64,000 bases of DNA from Lingula anatina (taxonomy: Eukaryota > Brachiopoda > Lingulata > Lingulida > Lingulidae): contig NW_019774180.1 of assembly GCF_001039355.2 (NCBI RefSeq), forward strand, positions 1,228,373-1,292,372. The letters run 5' to 3'. Both the position numbers and the translations under genes were made by a program. Positions 12,519 through 24,400 of this stretch are shown piece after piece. Under the pieces are notes generated by a model. It saw nothing but the letters and a program-made list of their open reading frames with translations. It did not search any database and had not been told where the DNA came from. Within the stretch, counting starts at the first letter, position 1. Every line of letters starts with the position of its first letter.

Positions 12519-13934
12519 CAGGATGGTGATTATTATGATCTTGTACCACCTTGGACTAATCAAACTTGAAGCAGACATTATGCAATGACTATTATAGTTA
12601 TTATATACATAAAGTATAAACTGCATATTTTACACAAATGCATTTTCAAAAAGTCATGAAGGGAGGTGATTTTTTCAGCATAAATGAAGGTTAGATTAAG
12701 CAAGAAGTATGTTAACAGTTACATGGCAATTATGCTTAGATGTTGTGAGAAAGGTAGTTTGTTTTTCACCTCAGTATCAATCAGAAAATGATGAAAATCA
12801 AGTGAGTATTAAAGGATTTATTTATTCCAGACAGTAAGTGGAATATTATTACAAGTTACAAGTTCCATACTGTGTAATTTTTTACATTCAAGAATGTCAA
12901 GTATTTCTAGATTTCCTCTTCTGAACTTAAAATAAAAAAAAAAACATTTATAACATATAAATTGGACTGCCCTGCCATTTTACAGGTGCATAGTATTGTT
13001 TACGGGGAAATCTGTTTATGCAACAAGTATTCTAAAATAGTTGTGATATTTTACATGGTTTTATCATAATATTCAGTGAACAGAACATTTTAAATAATCT
13101 GACTAATGCTTATATCTTATTTATGATTCTTATAATAGAAAATATTTTTTCTTTTGATAAATTAGGCCAGAAAAGTTTACCCAGGGTCATAACATAAGTT
13201 ATATTCCCTCATGTGGCCTGGTCCCAGGAAAGTAGTAGAGGGGGGGTTGTGAGAGGGGAGGTTAACTTCATAGCTTTAAGCCTGTTGTGTTCAGATTTTA
13301 GTCATAATAACAAATTTAGACGTTAAAAAGTATCTTTATCTGTGATACTTTTTGTTACCAAACATCTGGCAGATTGTCAGGGTATTATGGTATTATTATG
13401 GTATTATTCCACATAATTTTTATTGGTTTAATTGCCAGTTGAAATCTGGACAACTATTTTTCTACATCAGTCAAGTGACCACATCTTGAGATTCATTCTT
13501 TGTGTCTTTTTAAAGTACATGCTATTTTTGTTTTAAGAGTAGAATAAAGAATAATATATATATGTAATGTGTTGTTAAAGAGCTGTCAATTTTTTTTTTA
13601 TACTTGTGCATTTCCTTACCACTTACTTTTTAAAAATTCTATTTAAAATGTGGAAATTTCTTTCACTTTCTGTATTCTTTTATTATTAATATTTATTTAT
13701 TTGCAAAAGAGCAGCAGAAACAGCTTGTATATAAGGGTACTGTCAGGGATAGCCAAGATACTCCTTATTTTCCTCATATTTACGCTTTTGATAAAAACAG
13801 ACATATGGCGACAGTATCTTTCATTCCCAACAATACAAAAGCAACAATTGCTAAGTGCAGCCAAATGAGCATAAGATCTATGTCGTCCCCTCCCTCTCTG
13901 AATCTCTCACTCGCACGCATGCTTTGTTCTTCCG
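12519..13934. other. Myosin 3' flank and spacer before the next gene
   Basis: No coding signal. A canonical AATAAA lies at 12931-12936, followed by an A-rich run, and another at 13543-13548; either could end the myosin transcript. There is a G-rich patch near 13240. Confidence 0.5.
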
Positions 13935-14047
13935 TACGTCACATTACGTGGGGTTTCTGTGTGACGTAAAATTTATTTACGTATACGTAACCATTCGCTT
14001 ATCTGTGACGTATGTTGCAAAGACAGCAACCGTAGCAACCAGACTCG
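13935..14047 (+). promoter_or_regulatory. Promoter region with three GTGACGTA (CRE-like) sites and tandem RGCAAC half-sites
   Basis: The octamer GTGACGTA occurs at 13961-13968 and 14005-14012 and, inverted (TACGTCAC), at 13935-13942. These are CRE/ATF-type sites. Just before the start codon the sequence has GTTGC, AGCAAC and AGCAAC (14013-14040), resembling RFX X-box half-sites, though spacing is not canonical. There is no clear TATA box. A seven-codon upstream ATG frame (14012-14035) ends before the main start. The promoter role is inferred from position and site density. Confidence 0.45.
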
Positions 14048-16444
14048 ATGGCTTGTTGCATACCTGTGAATTTTCGCATTCGCGAAAGATTTTTAGCAGC
14101 CTCGGCTTATATTCAGTCAAGGTTACGAAGGCGTCGCCGATCACTACAGGCACCCATAAGAAACATGAATAATCCATCCACTATAGTAGAAAGTTTCGAG
14201 AAAGAAGAAACCCTAAGTGAAGAGATTGTTCCAAATAAGAAAAACGGGAAGGTATTTGATGTTGTACCGATTTTATTACGCTTATTTATAAAATGCACAT
14301 TGGAATTTGATTTATGCCTTCAATTAAACACGTGAACGCCAGTTAATAGTATGTTTAAAATATAAGCACAATAAATTATATAAACAAAATTAAATTATGA
14401 GAATTAAAACTTGAAACCACCGATACGATAAAACTTTAAATTTTTTACTATCAATCCCTTCATACTAGTAAATTTTGTAAAATGCGTAAAGCAGGATGGT
14501 AGCCTAACAGTAGTTCATTGTGTTCCGTTCTCTTTCTTATTCAGTCAAAATAGCTGTTTTCCAATAGATGGAAACTAATTAAGTGTCACCATATGTCAGT
14601 CCAATATTCTCTATAAGTAATTAACACGTATATTAAAATTGAAGATCAACGAATAGTTACACAAAGTAAATAACAAATGACGTTATTTCTCATAAAGCAA
14701 AATTATTTAATTAGTTGTGAATACCATATTTGTGAAACAAAATTTAAAATTAGTTCTGGAATCACAATGTGGAAAGGTTCTACAACACGTTTTTTTTTTT
14801 CACAGCAATAAATGCTATTTTTCAGGGTCGCAGAAAACGAGAAAAGATATTAGAAGATGAAGCAAAACAACAGCTAAAGAATTTTAGAAGAGATAAATCC
14901 AAACAAATGAGGTAATCTGACCTGTATTTCGTTACATAGTTCATTAGAAACCACACCCACCATGTACATCAACTGGCAAATAATAACATATTCTTTCAGC
15001 ACACCATTGGATGAGAACATGAGTGCATCTCGTGGAAATCCTGAATTACGATTGGTGTCTAACGAAAATGCAATGGATGAACTGGAAAGCGAGCAAGCTG
15101 GACGGTAATATACTTCTCCATCTTCGTTCTTGTTGTGTGGAAAAACATGTTCCTGAAAATGCCATGAATCAAAACAAATTGATTTTTCCCAAGAGTTTTG
15201 CATGCGATGTCGAAATGTACTAAAAACAAACCATGTTCTTAAGGTTTGTTATGTATATCCTTATTTCAGTAGTTTTTCTTCTTGGTGAATCTGCTTTGTT
15301 TATTGAAGTACCAGCATTCAAGTCAAATAAATCTTTCCATGAGTCATGTATGCAATGTTGAAATATACAAAGGACAACATTTATTTACGTTTGTATCATT
15401 ATTTCAGTCGGAAAAAGAACCAACTCATTTCTTTGAGAAACATACCTCTTGAAAGAAATGGCAGCCATAATAAATTGGTAAGTTTTGAATCTTGTGTTAT
15501 TCTTTTTTACCTAAAATCGGATCAAGTAGAATAGAATTTAGTAATAATTACGACAAAATATTAATTCATCTTCAATTTTCATTTGCATCAGAAGAATATT
15601 AATCTAAATTAGGAAGGTTAGAAGATAGATACTCCGTAAGAATAGATACTTGTTGCACTTAACTGTTGCATTCAAGGTCTTTTGAATTTATTTTACCAAG
15701 AGTATTAAATTATATGAAATCAATATATTTAATTGCAGACCATCAAAAGTCCAACGACAAAATCTACGAACTGCGCCAATATCACAGAACCTTATATGCC
15801 CAAAAGTAGCGACAGTCTTCCTAGTCTGAACCCAGAAAGTCCAGTCAAACTAGGTCCCACTTCAGAGAGAACAGTCTATACTTTCAAGGAAGTGGAATTC
15901 AGATTAACCAAAAAAACATCCAAGGAAGATTTCAACTTCAAATCAGTGTCTCCTGGTCCCTTAGAGAGAAGCTCCTCTTCCACCGTAAGCCAAACTAGCT
16001 ACGAATACAGTGCATCCGACACTCCCAGGGTAGCTACAGTATCCACTACTAAGTCTGCTTATATGGAACCAGGGATATGGTATAAGCCACCTCCCCATAA
16101 GGGTCTTCGTCCAAAGGAGCGGGAACCACCATGTGCTAAGACCCAGGCGGCGCTGAAGGGAAAATACTGCAAGTGCCCAACGTATCTCAGGCAGTGGATT
16201 CCCTCCATCGCCTGCCAGTACGAGCTGGCCAGAAATGCCGCACTGAAAGAGGCAGCTGAGCAAGGTGTTATATTGTATTTATTGTAAATATATGTGTCTT
16301 TCCTGGTTTGCTTTAAATCATACGTTAAAAATAATATTTTTTAAAAGAATAAATTGAATCATTCATTGATAGATTTAATCACACGTATTATGATAATCCG
16401 CATTTTCTCTAGGGAGCGTCGAGGAAGAGGAGAGACCTTGCTAA
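14048..16444 (+). CDS. Unrecognised basic, serine-rich protein (6 exons)
   Basis: Proposed exons 14048-14251, 15000-15104, 14826-14911 (second in order), 15408-15477, 15739-16264 and 16413-16444, all with GT-AG borders and matching phase, giving about 340 residues. The start ATG (MACCIPVNFRIRERF) begins an open exon with an arginine run (RLRRRRR). The middle is charged and polar. The large exon is serine/threonine-rich, with SYEYSASDTPR, then GIWYKPPPHKG and a cysteine-bearing stretch KGKYCKCPTYLRQW. I see no known domain, signal peptide or membrane segment. The last splice is ambiguous: acceptors at 16412 and 16416 give either a ten-residue end (stop 16442-16444) or about 51 further residues (stop 16572-16574). 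Retaining the intron gives a third short end. It is transcribed toward CERT. Confidence 0.6.
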
Positions 16445-16574
16445 ACTCGGTACGACTCTCACCCATCCACCGACCGGTTTTCTCACCTTTGGCCTCTGGA
16501 GACGTCCAACTAATGAACTGATTTATGATTTTCAAACTTTCTTAATCTGCACTGGAAAAGGCTCCCATGATTAA

Positions 16575-17293
16575 TTATATTTAGGGTGGTTAACCCTACG
16601 TCATTTTAGCTTAACAAGGAAAGTTTCTGATCTAATGATGTTCCTCTGAAATGATGTTCCTCTGAAAACGCGATTTCACTTATTATCTGAGTAAATGACC
16701 AAATCAGTGATGTTAGCTGGTTTCTTAAATCATTTATTTTGTAAATATGTATAATATTGATCTTAAAAAATGTTTTTTTTTCTTTTCGATGTGTAAAGTG
16801 TATATGTGTGTAATATTATAATATGTAAAGTTCTGAGCAAGTCAACGTGGGTAAATATACAAATAGAAATATCTCTTGAATTTTTTGCTGTATTTATCAG
16901 TAAGCAATATGGAAAAATTTGTGAAACTAAATTAATTTAGTTCTAGGGTAATTGTTATACTACTTAACTGACGTTTTTGAAAAGATGTATAATGGCTGGC
17001 GTATAAATGTGGTAGCCACGTAAATATTGTCGTCAATCTGGGCAATGTTTTTGCCACAATTGTTCCTTCTTCTGTTAAGCCGACTAGTTGCACGCATTGA
17101 ACGGTGACTACCAACCGCTGTACACAGCAAATTGGCCACCAACGCTAAACACTGGGTCTGTTCCTCAGCTCCCCCCTCCCCGCGCGAGCGCGCACACACA
17201 CACCATCAACCCTCTCCATAAAACATGTCGCCCCCACTCCCCTCATACACAAACACAGGTCACATTAAATTTTTCTTTTAGGCCCCTTATGGC
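16575..17293. other. Spacer between convergent genes
   Basis: This is the probable 3' region of the unrecognised gene. AATAAA-type signals are present on both strands near 16730. A GCGCGAGCGCGCACACACAC purine-pyrimidine alternation at about 17182-17201 is a potential Z-DNA stretch. No coding signal. Confidence 0.4.
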
Positions 17294-20173
17294 TTTAATT
17301 GGTCCTAACGTTTTCATACCATTATAATAAAAAACACTACACACAACTTTGCTTTAGAAAATGTTATTTTCTCCCCTTTTACATAGCTTATACAATCTCA
17401 ATCCCAATACAACTACCTCAGAGAGCAACGTTACATAGCTGACCCAGGGGTGCAGGTATGGTAGTCCGCTAGAGACTGGTCCGTTCCCCCATTGCTTAGT
17501 ACACATGACACACGTGCCTATTACTGACCCTAATACTCCCAGCTGTCAAACCTAGACCAAGCATAGGGGACTCTAGACATTCGTTTTTAGGACTACCTTT
17601 CCTGTTCCACTGGCATTTACTTGCAAAGCAAAACAAGGAAACCGTGTAGTGTATTAGAATGCAGAAAAAACAACTGCCAGTTAAAACGAAAAAAATTGAC
17701 AAAGCAATTTCCCATTAATAATTCAAAAATATCTACACAAGTATAGCAAATTTGTCCAACAATAAGTATATCATATTTACACATAGAAAAAGATTCAAAA
17801 ATACTCCATTGATTTGTGCACAGTGAATATGTGAGGGGTGCACCTGTACACATGTGCATTCTATATGCTTTTTACACATCTTACATACAGTAAAGAACTA
17901 GTTCTCCAGGTTACAATTCGTTCTCTTTTGTCCTTTTACATAGTGTCTCTTAAATAAAATTAATACTTGTAAAACATTGCATTGAATCTTGCACTACCTG
18001 AAACATTAGGCAGGTAATGCTGTTACACACCTCCAACCTTTTATATACAGCTACATGCACTCTATTTATGGCCAAAAATATAACTATTGACTAGTATATT
18101 TGACTTGAGATCAAGTAGTATGGCTGTGGAAGTAAATGAAACTGCATAGTAAACTGTTGCAGTATCCATCTATTAGATCAACTATGCTCTATGGATCAAA
18201 ACATCATCAAATTTTCAAGTTGGGGAACTCTACAAGTATTGAAGATACCTTTTACTCTTTGTACTCCATGTCTTAGATGACAAGTCAGGTTAGAGGTTTT
18301 GTTATTTGGGTCTTAATGTACAGTAATGCTATATGTGACTGAAAATGCACTACTTCTATATACAGTTGCAATGTATCACAATATTGTCTTTTAGCACCAC
18401 AACACAAATGCCATGCTTGGTAGGCGTTTCCTCTCCCCTTAAACACATTAATACAAAATAACTGGCCTCTCCGTATATTGGTAAGACAACAACAAACTAT
18501 CTCAGAGAGACATTCAGTCTATTCTGCTCTCCCTTTTAATGTTTAAGAAAATTTTCATCAGTGTACTCGATGCCTCACTCCAGCTAAAATATTATTGACA
18601 TTAGAAAAAATACTTCCTCCTTAATCAAATTCATGATGAATTGGCATGAATAAGTGTTATAATGTTAATCCATTGTAAAAATACATAAGCAAGAATGACC
18701 TTAGATTTTAGCAGGTATATTACTTTCACATTGTAAAAAAGAAAAAAAAAATGAAAACAACAACAACAACAAAAAGATAAATGAATGAATGGATTACTGA
18801 TAATCTGTAATACGGAGACAAATCCAGCTATTCTCTTAAATAAGATATATTTTCTATTTTGTTCTTAAAAAGGAATTTTCTGCCTCCAAATTCAGGGATG
18901 TTGTGGAACGCACTCACTGTGCAAATCAAAATCTAACTGTAGAAGCAATCACTCACAAACTTAAACAAATCACGTAACAAAGACAAACCACATCAGGCAT
19001 TAGCTATGGAATTCTGACAATTCAATCAAAAATTGCTGGCAACACTACAACTAGGTCACACAAAAGAGACAGAGTACAGTTTAAGGTACACCAGGCCAAT
19101 GTTTCTGTATGAGGAATGCTGTAAGAGATTTCAACTGCCATCTTGTCTTGATATGTCATTCAAAAAAGTACATAAGCATTTTTGTAGTCTAGTGAAGTCA
19201 TAACTGAATCACTAAATGATTAAGTCAGAATGTAATGTGAAGTTTTTTCATTTTGTGGTATGTTCAGGTTATCATACAAAAAGAAGTGCTTAAGCCCTTA
19301 GCTGTTGAATTGATGTAAAAACGGCAGATAAGATACATCAGCCCTTCAGTTGAAGTTCCTGTATCCATAATGTCCAATGTACACCATACCTATATTCATA
19401 AGAAAATATCACTTTGTACATTTACACAGGCATGTCAACTCATTAGAAATCTCCTTTTCACCTCTTAGTTCCCACGCCAATGTAGTAATGGAGACCCACC
19501 CTACCAATACTGACACATTTTAAGAGAAATCTTCTTTTTGACAATTTGTTGTCATCTGTTACATAATATATTAATTTGAAAGAAACTCTCAAAACTGCCT
19601 TTTCATCATGTGCATTCTAACCAGGTGTCATGTCCTGAGATGGGTCTTTCACATCCTATCAATAGTTATCATATACTAGTTTTAAATTTTTACCCCCCCC
19701 CCCCCCCCCCCCTTGCAATATTTTTAGTTGCTCACCAAAATATATACTCTCTAAAGTAACTAACTGTAGCAAAATTCAATTTTCATTTCCCAGTTCAATA
19801 CCAGGTCTTTTTTCGGACATTAAGTGAAATCTCACTTTCAGTTTCCAGCTTTTCCCTGTTAAAGCAACTTAAATCCCTGCATTTATTCTAGAAAAGCAAT
19901 GATGAAAGTCCTTCCTCTTTTTCCCCTCTGCCATCCGGCAATCTGGCCATTAAAAATTATTGAAGTTTCCAGGCATTTTAAACTAAGTCAAGGCTGTGAC
20001 ATAATCAGAATAAAATCTTTTCACAGCAGGGAATCCCTGCTCCATCTCCAATCTCCAGTTCTGAAGTATTGAAATTTCCCTTTGATAATTCTATTCCATG
20101 AATCCCTAAGTTTTTTCCTCAACTTATCAGACAGCAGGCCTCCATTTCTTCAACGTTGGTGGACTGGTTAAGA
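17294..20173 (-). other. Probable long 3' untranslated region of CERT
   Basis: About 2.9 kb without coding signal lies directly downstream of the CERT stop codon on the minus strand. Read on the minus strand it contains three Pumilio-type octamers: TGTATATA at 18049-18042 and 18364-18357, and TGTAAATA at 17781-17774. An ATTAAA poly(A) variant at 17299-17294 may mark its end, but other signals exist closer to the stop, so the true length is unknown. Confidence 0.35.
19693..19712. repeat. C20 homopolymer
   Basis: Twenty consecutive C on the plus strand (poly-G in the CERT transcript if it lies in the 3' UTR). Length is likely to vary between individuals or be a sequencing artefact. Confidence 0.95.
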
Positions 20174-21389
20174 TTAAAACATGATTGGTTTGTCTTTGGT
20201 TTGGTCCATCACGTACTGTGTAAACCTCTTCAGGAACTTGGGATATTCCCGTTTGTACACAGCCCGTAATACTGAGGCCGGGGCCCAGCCTCCAGGGTTG
20301 ACTGGAAATAAGAGTGGAAAACCATTTATATACATCTACATCATACATGCACTAAAAGGAAAAGGAAAAGGAAAAACAAATTATATTATGATCACAATAT
20401 TATTTTTATAGTAAAAAATGTTGTCATCTTTTTTTTCTATTGGTTCATAAACAGTTACTGTTATATACGAACTGACTATAAAAGGAAGTACTGTAAAAAA
20501 TGTGCATCAAATAATTACGCAGTATTTAAACATTTTAGATGACTCAATCATAATTACTGTTTACTAAGAGCTTTGGTCTATATATGCAGGTTGTAAGTAA
20601 ATTTGTCAATCTATAATGATATAGAAGACTAATAAAAACCTTTCCACCATTACAGAATTCAAATATAAAACAGCAAATTGTATACAGCCATGCAGAGGAA
20701 GCCATCATCAGTGTGTAATGGTGTTGCAATTTTGCTTATACAAATTACATCTGTTTGTTAGTAACGTTAACTATTGTTTTATGACATGTTTATCCTATAA
20801 TGCCTTCGTATCAGCAAGCTGTTTTTGAATAAATTATGTTTTCTTTTTGGTTGTGTAGTCAGATAAAAAGAATAATCCTAAACATGTTTCTTCAAATGAG
20901 AAAGTCATGCTACAGTGGATGTAAAGACTGAGAGGAAAATTCAGAGTCTTCAACAATTTTACCAATGTCTTGAAAGTTCAATCCTTGTCATTATTTCAGT
21001 TCAAATAATGTCCAAATTTCCCTTTGAAGAACAATTAAATTGGAATTAGCAACACAGTGACTTTAGGCCTAGAAGAAATTTTCAAGACATTTTCCCCTGT
21101 TGTTTAAAGACACACGAAGTATACTTCAACATGAGCTAGATTCCTACAGCTTAAAAGCTGCAGTTTGGGTTCACAGTTTCGCCATGCTAGTCTCACCATT
21201 AGCTGCATAGGTAATGCGACAGGTTATATGGTCTCTTGTGATTTCCCCATCATGGCTGCTAGGAGGCTCCATAGACGTCTCGCACACCATTGCCACATTC
21301 ATGTTGATGCGCACATTTTTTGATGCCTAAAATTATTCCAAGTGCCAAAGCAGACCAATAAAAAAAACTGCATGCACTCCCTGTTATCA

Positions 21390-21422
<33 letters not shown>

Positions 21423-24400
21423 AAGCATAGGTACCTTCCCAGAGTCCCCTACTACAAAAAGAGTTAAACATGTACACATATTCTGTATCTGATATTCCAT
21501 GCAGACCTAAGAAATGGTTGGATGATTTTGCAAATATCACAAGAAAATTATTTATTCATCAATTTTTAATACTTAACATCTTCTTACTTTTTCAAATACA
21601 AAATTAGGACTGAAAATGCATATTTGTTTAAGGCAGTCTCTATGGTGACAAATGGCACCATTTCTTCTACGTGATGATTTGCAAAATCAGCCGTAATAAA
21701 AAAAGTGTAAAATGTTGCAGTCACTATCCTCCAGTATTCCAGTGTTAGTATTCAGTGCAGGCACCATAAGCAATTTTCTTCTGAAAGGTTCGGAAATTTC
21801 TTACCGTTTGCATGATATTGTATCTTACAAGTTATATTTTCACGGGTAATGTTTCTGTCGCTTTGTGGTGGCTCTACCACAGTCTCGCAGATCATTGCAA
21901 CATTCATTATAGCACGAATATTTTTTGTTTTCTCCTAAAAGAAAATATTCAAAACATACTGTAAATGCTGAAAGTGTATTTCCCAACAAGTCATTCTGAA
22001 CTGGAATCTCAAAACAAATCTGTACCTCCTGGTCTTCATTGTAAATATTTCTACATCAGTTCATACAATTTCATACATTTCAATGAATTTCCTGCAACTG
22101 AAAAACACAAAACCACTATATTTATTAATAATGAATGGTCACTCTTGCAATGCAAATGAATTTGTCTATAAACATACTGTGAAATTTTTATTTTGCTTAT
22201 TACTTTAATCATTAGTGTATGAAAGCTGTCCTTTATTCTTAAAACTCTAGTTACTGTCATTGTACTTCATCTGAGTATATCTCACTAAATATGATATTTC
22301 ATGTAAAAAAATAGATATGTTTAACTTACATAACTATAACTGAATTTCAAAACACAGAAGCAGTTACATCTACCTGTGAATGGACAAAACATTAACTTGT
22401 ACTGTGTATGTAACCTGTCAATTGACATCAATATAAAATATACACATCAATAAATATATCAACTTACAGGGCACTTGTCATGATCAGGTATAGAGTAATT
22501 GCACACAATCCAGTAATCTGGGCCATCCTCGTCTTCATCTTCATTAGGCACATGCCTGATCTGTGTCCAGAACAGGGCCTCTCTCTGGGTGGTGGGCCAC
22601 ACCTTCTTGTGGATCTGATAACACACACAGGTGTCCTCTGAGAACCAGTCCAATACTTGAGCACTTTCTAGTGTACCTGTGGGCAGAGTAATTGGGAAAG
22701 AATTGCATGATTTTGTAATGAAAAAATGTCCAAATTGCACCCTTTCAAGAATACCATTAAGCTGATGAAATTAATACAAAATTACATGTTTGAGTAATTA
22801 CTGCATTTAATCAAAAATAGATAGTTCTAGTCAAATTTATTTAATTTGGCTCAAATATCTGGATGAACTGCTAGCACCCTTACCTTCCCACTCCATTCTG
22901 ACATCTGGATTCCAGAAGTAATGGCACACTTCATGTCCTGTGATACCCTGGAGAAAAAAAACATTCACACATTTATACAACCAGCCAGGTTATCCAAAAA
23001 CAAAATTTAGCCAGGAGTAGTTTATTTAAGTACGACTTCGAGGTGCAGAAATGATTTCCCTATATGCCTTTGTTAGCCAATCTGGGTATGGATACCTGGG
23101 CTAAATAAAGAAAAGATCAAATTTAGTGAGGTGGTCTCATAAGTTGTCTAATTTTGAACCAGGCAAAATTATAAACTGAAAGGACTGTAGCAACATAAAA
23201 CTTCAGTTGTATGCCAGTATAGGTTTCACAAAAACTCTTGGACAAAATTTCAAAAATTCACAAAGATCAAGAGAATTTCAACTCTGGCTCATTATGTGAT
23301 AATTACCACAAAGTCTGGAATGTTATAGAAATGCTATATATGTTAAGTGAACTTAAACATTTTTTCATCTCTAAACAAACAAACAAAAAATTAAAAAAAA
23401 AAAAAATGGGTGACTGGATCGGATTGCCTAACAAACAGACTGATTGCACTACCCACCTTGACTGTATGTACAGCTTTGAGGGGGTCAACCACCATGCCGT
23501 CTTCCTCCATTTCTCTCTTAAACACTTTCATCTCCCCCTCGTCATGTATCAGCTCCCATGTGTTGTCTATGTCTAACTTGGCTGCATACTTAATGTGTTC
23601 TGCTATTACTTCATTTATCTGGAAATTAGTGGCATAAAAATTAATGAATTCAGAATGAAGTGCATGCACACAAACACTGACTGATGCCCTGTCAACTCAT
23701 CATCAATTTGGAAAGAGACCTCTTTCAATGATTACAGAATGTCATCAGGGATTAAACGATGTTGCTGTTACATAAATTCCCATGTTGCCTATGGCAAGTT
23801 AGACAGTGTGTTTGACTTGCCTGGCTTTTACTTAATTAATATGAAAATGTCTTGCTATTAATGTATCAATCAAATGATAGTGCTTTGTAGTATTGATAGT
23901 GTTCATAACCTCCTGACTGGTACCTATTGTGAGCATATTAAAAATTTTAATACCTATTTTTTTTTTTGGACGTATACACGTTTTTTTTTTCTTATCTAGT
24001 ATGGGAGTGCACTTGAAGTGTTCTGCAGACATACATCTATCTTTCTTTTTAATGAGAGCTTTTCTAGAAACAAAATTTAAAATGTGTATCTCAGCAGGAT
24101 TTGTCATGTTTTTCACTTTAGTCCTGTTAATATACAGAAAGCTTAGATCTATTTACTTACTTCTTTATAATACTTATGCTTGGGACTAAGGGAAGTTTTA
24201 GGGGCCTTTGGAGGCTTTATTTTCTGTATGCTCAATTTCTGAAATATAAAAAATGCACAGTTGCTGAATTATATACATATGTAACAGCATTCTACATGAA
24301 AATATGTATATCTTTGCACTACTACTTCAGATTTTTCAAAATGATCTTGCACAGATAAGAACTTAATATCAAAAATTACCCAACTACAGTCATTCATTCC

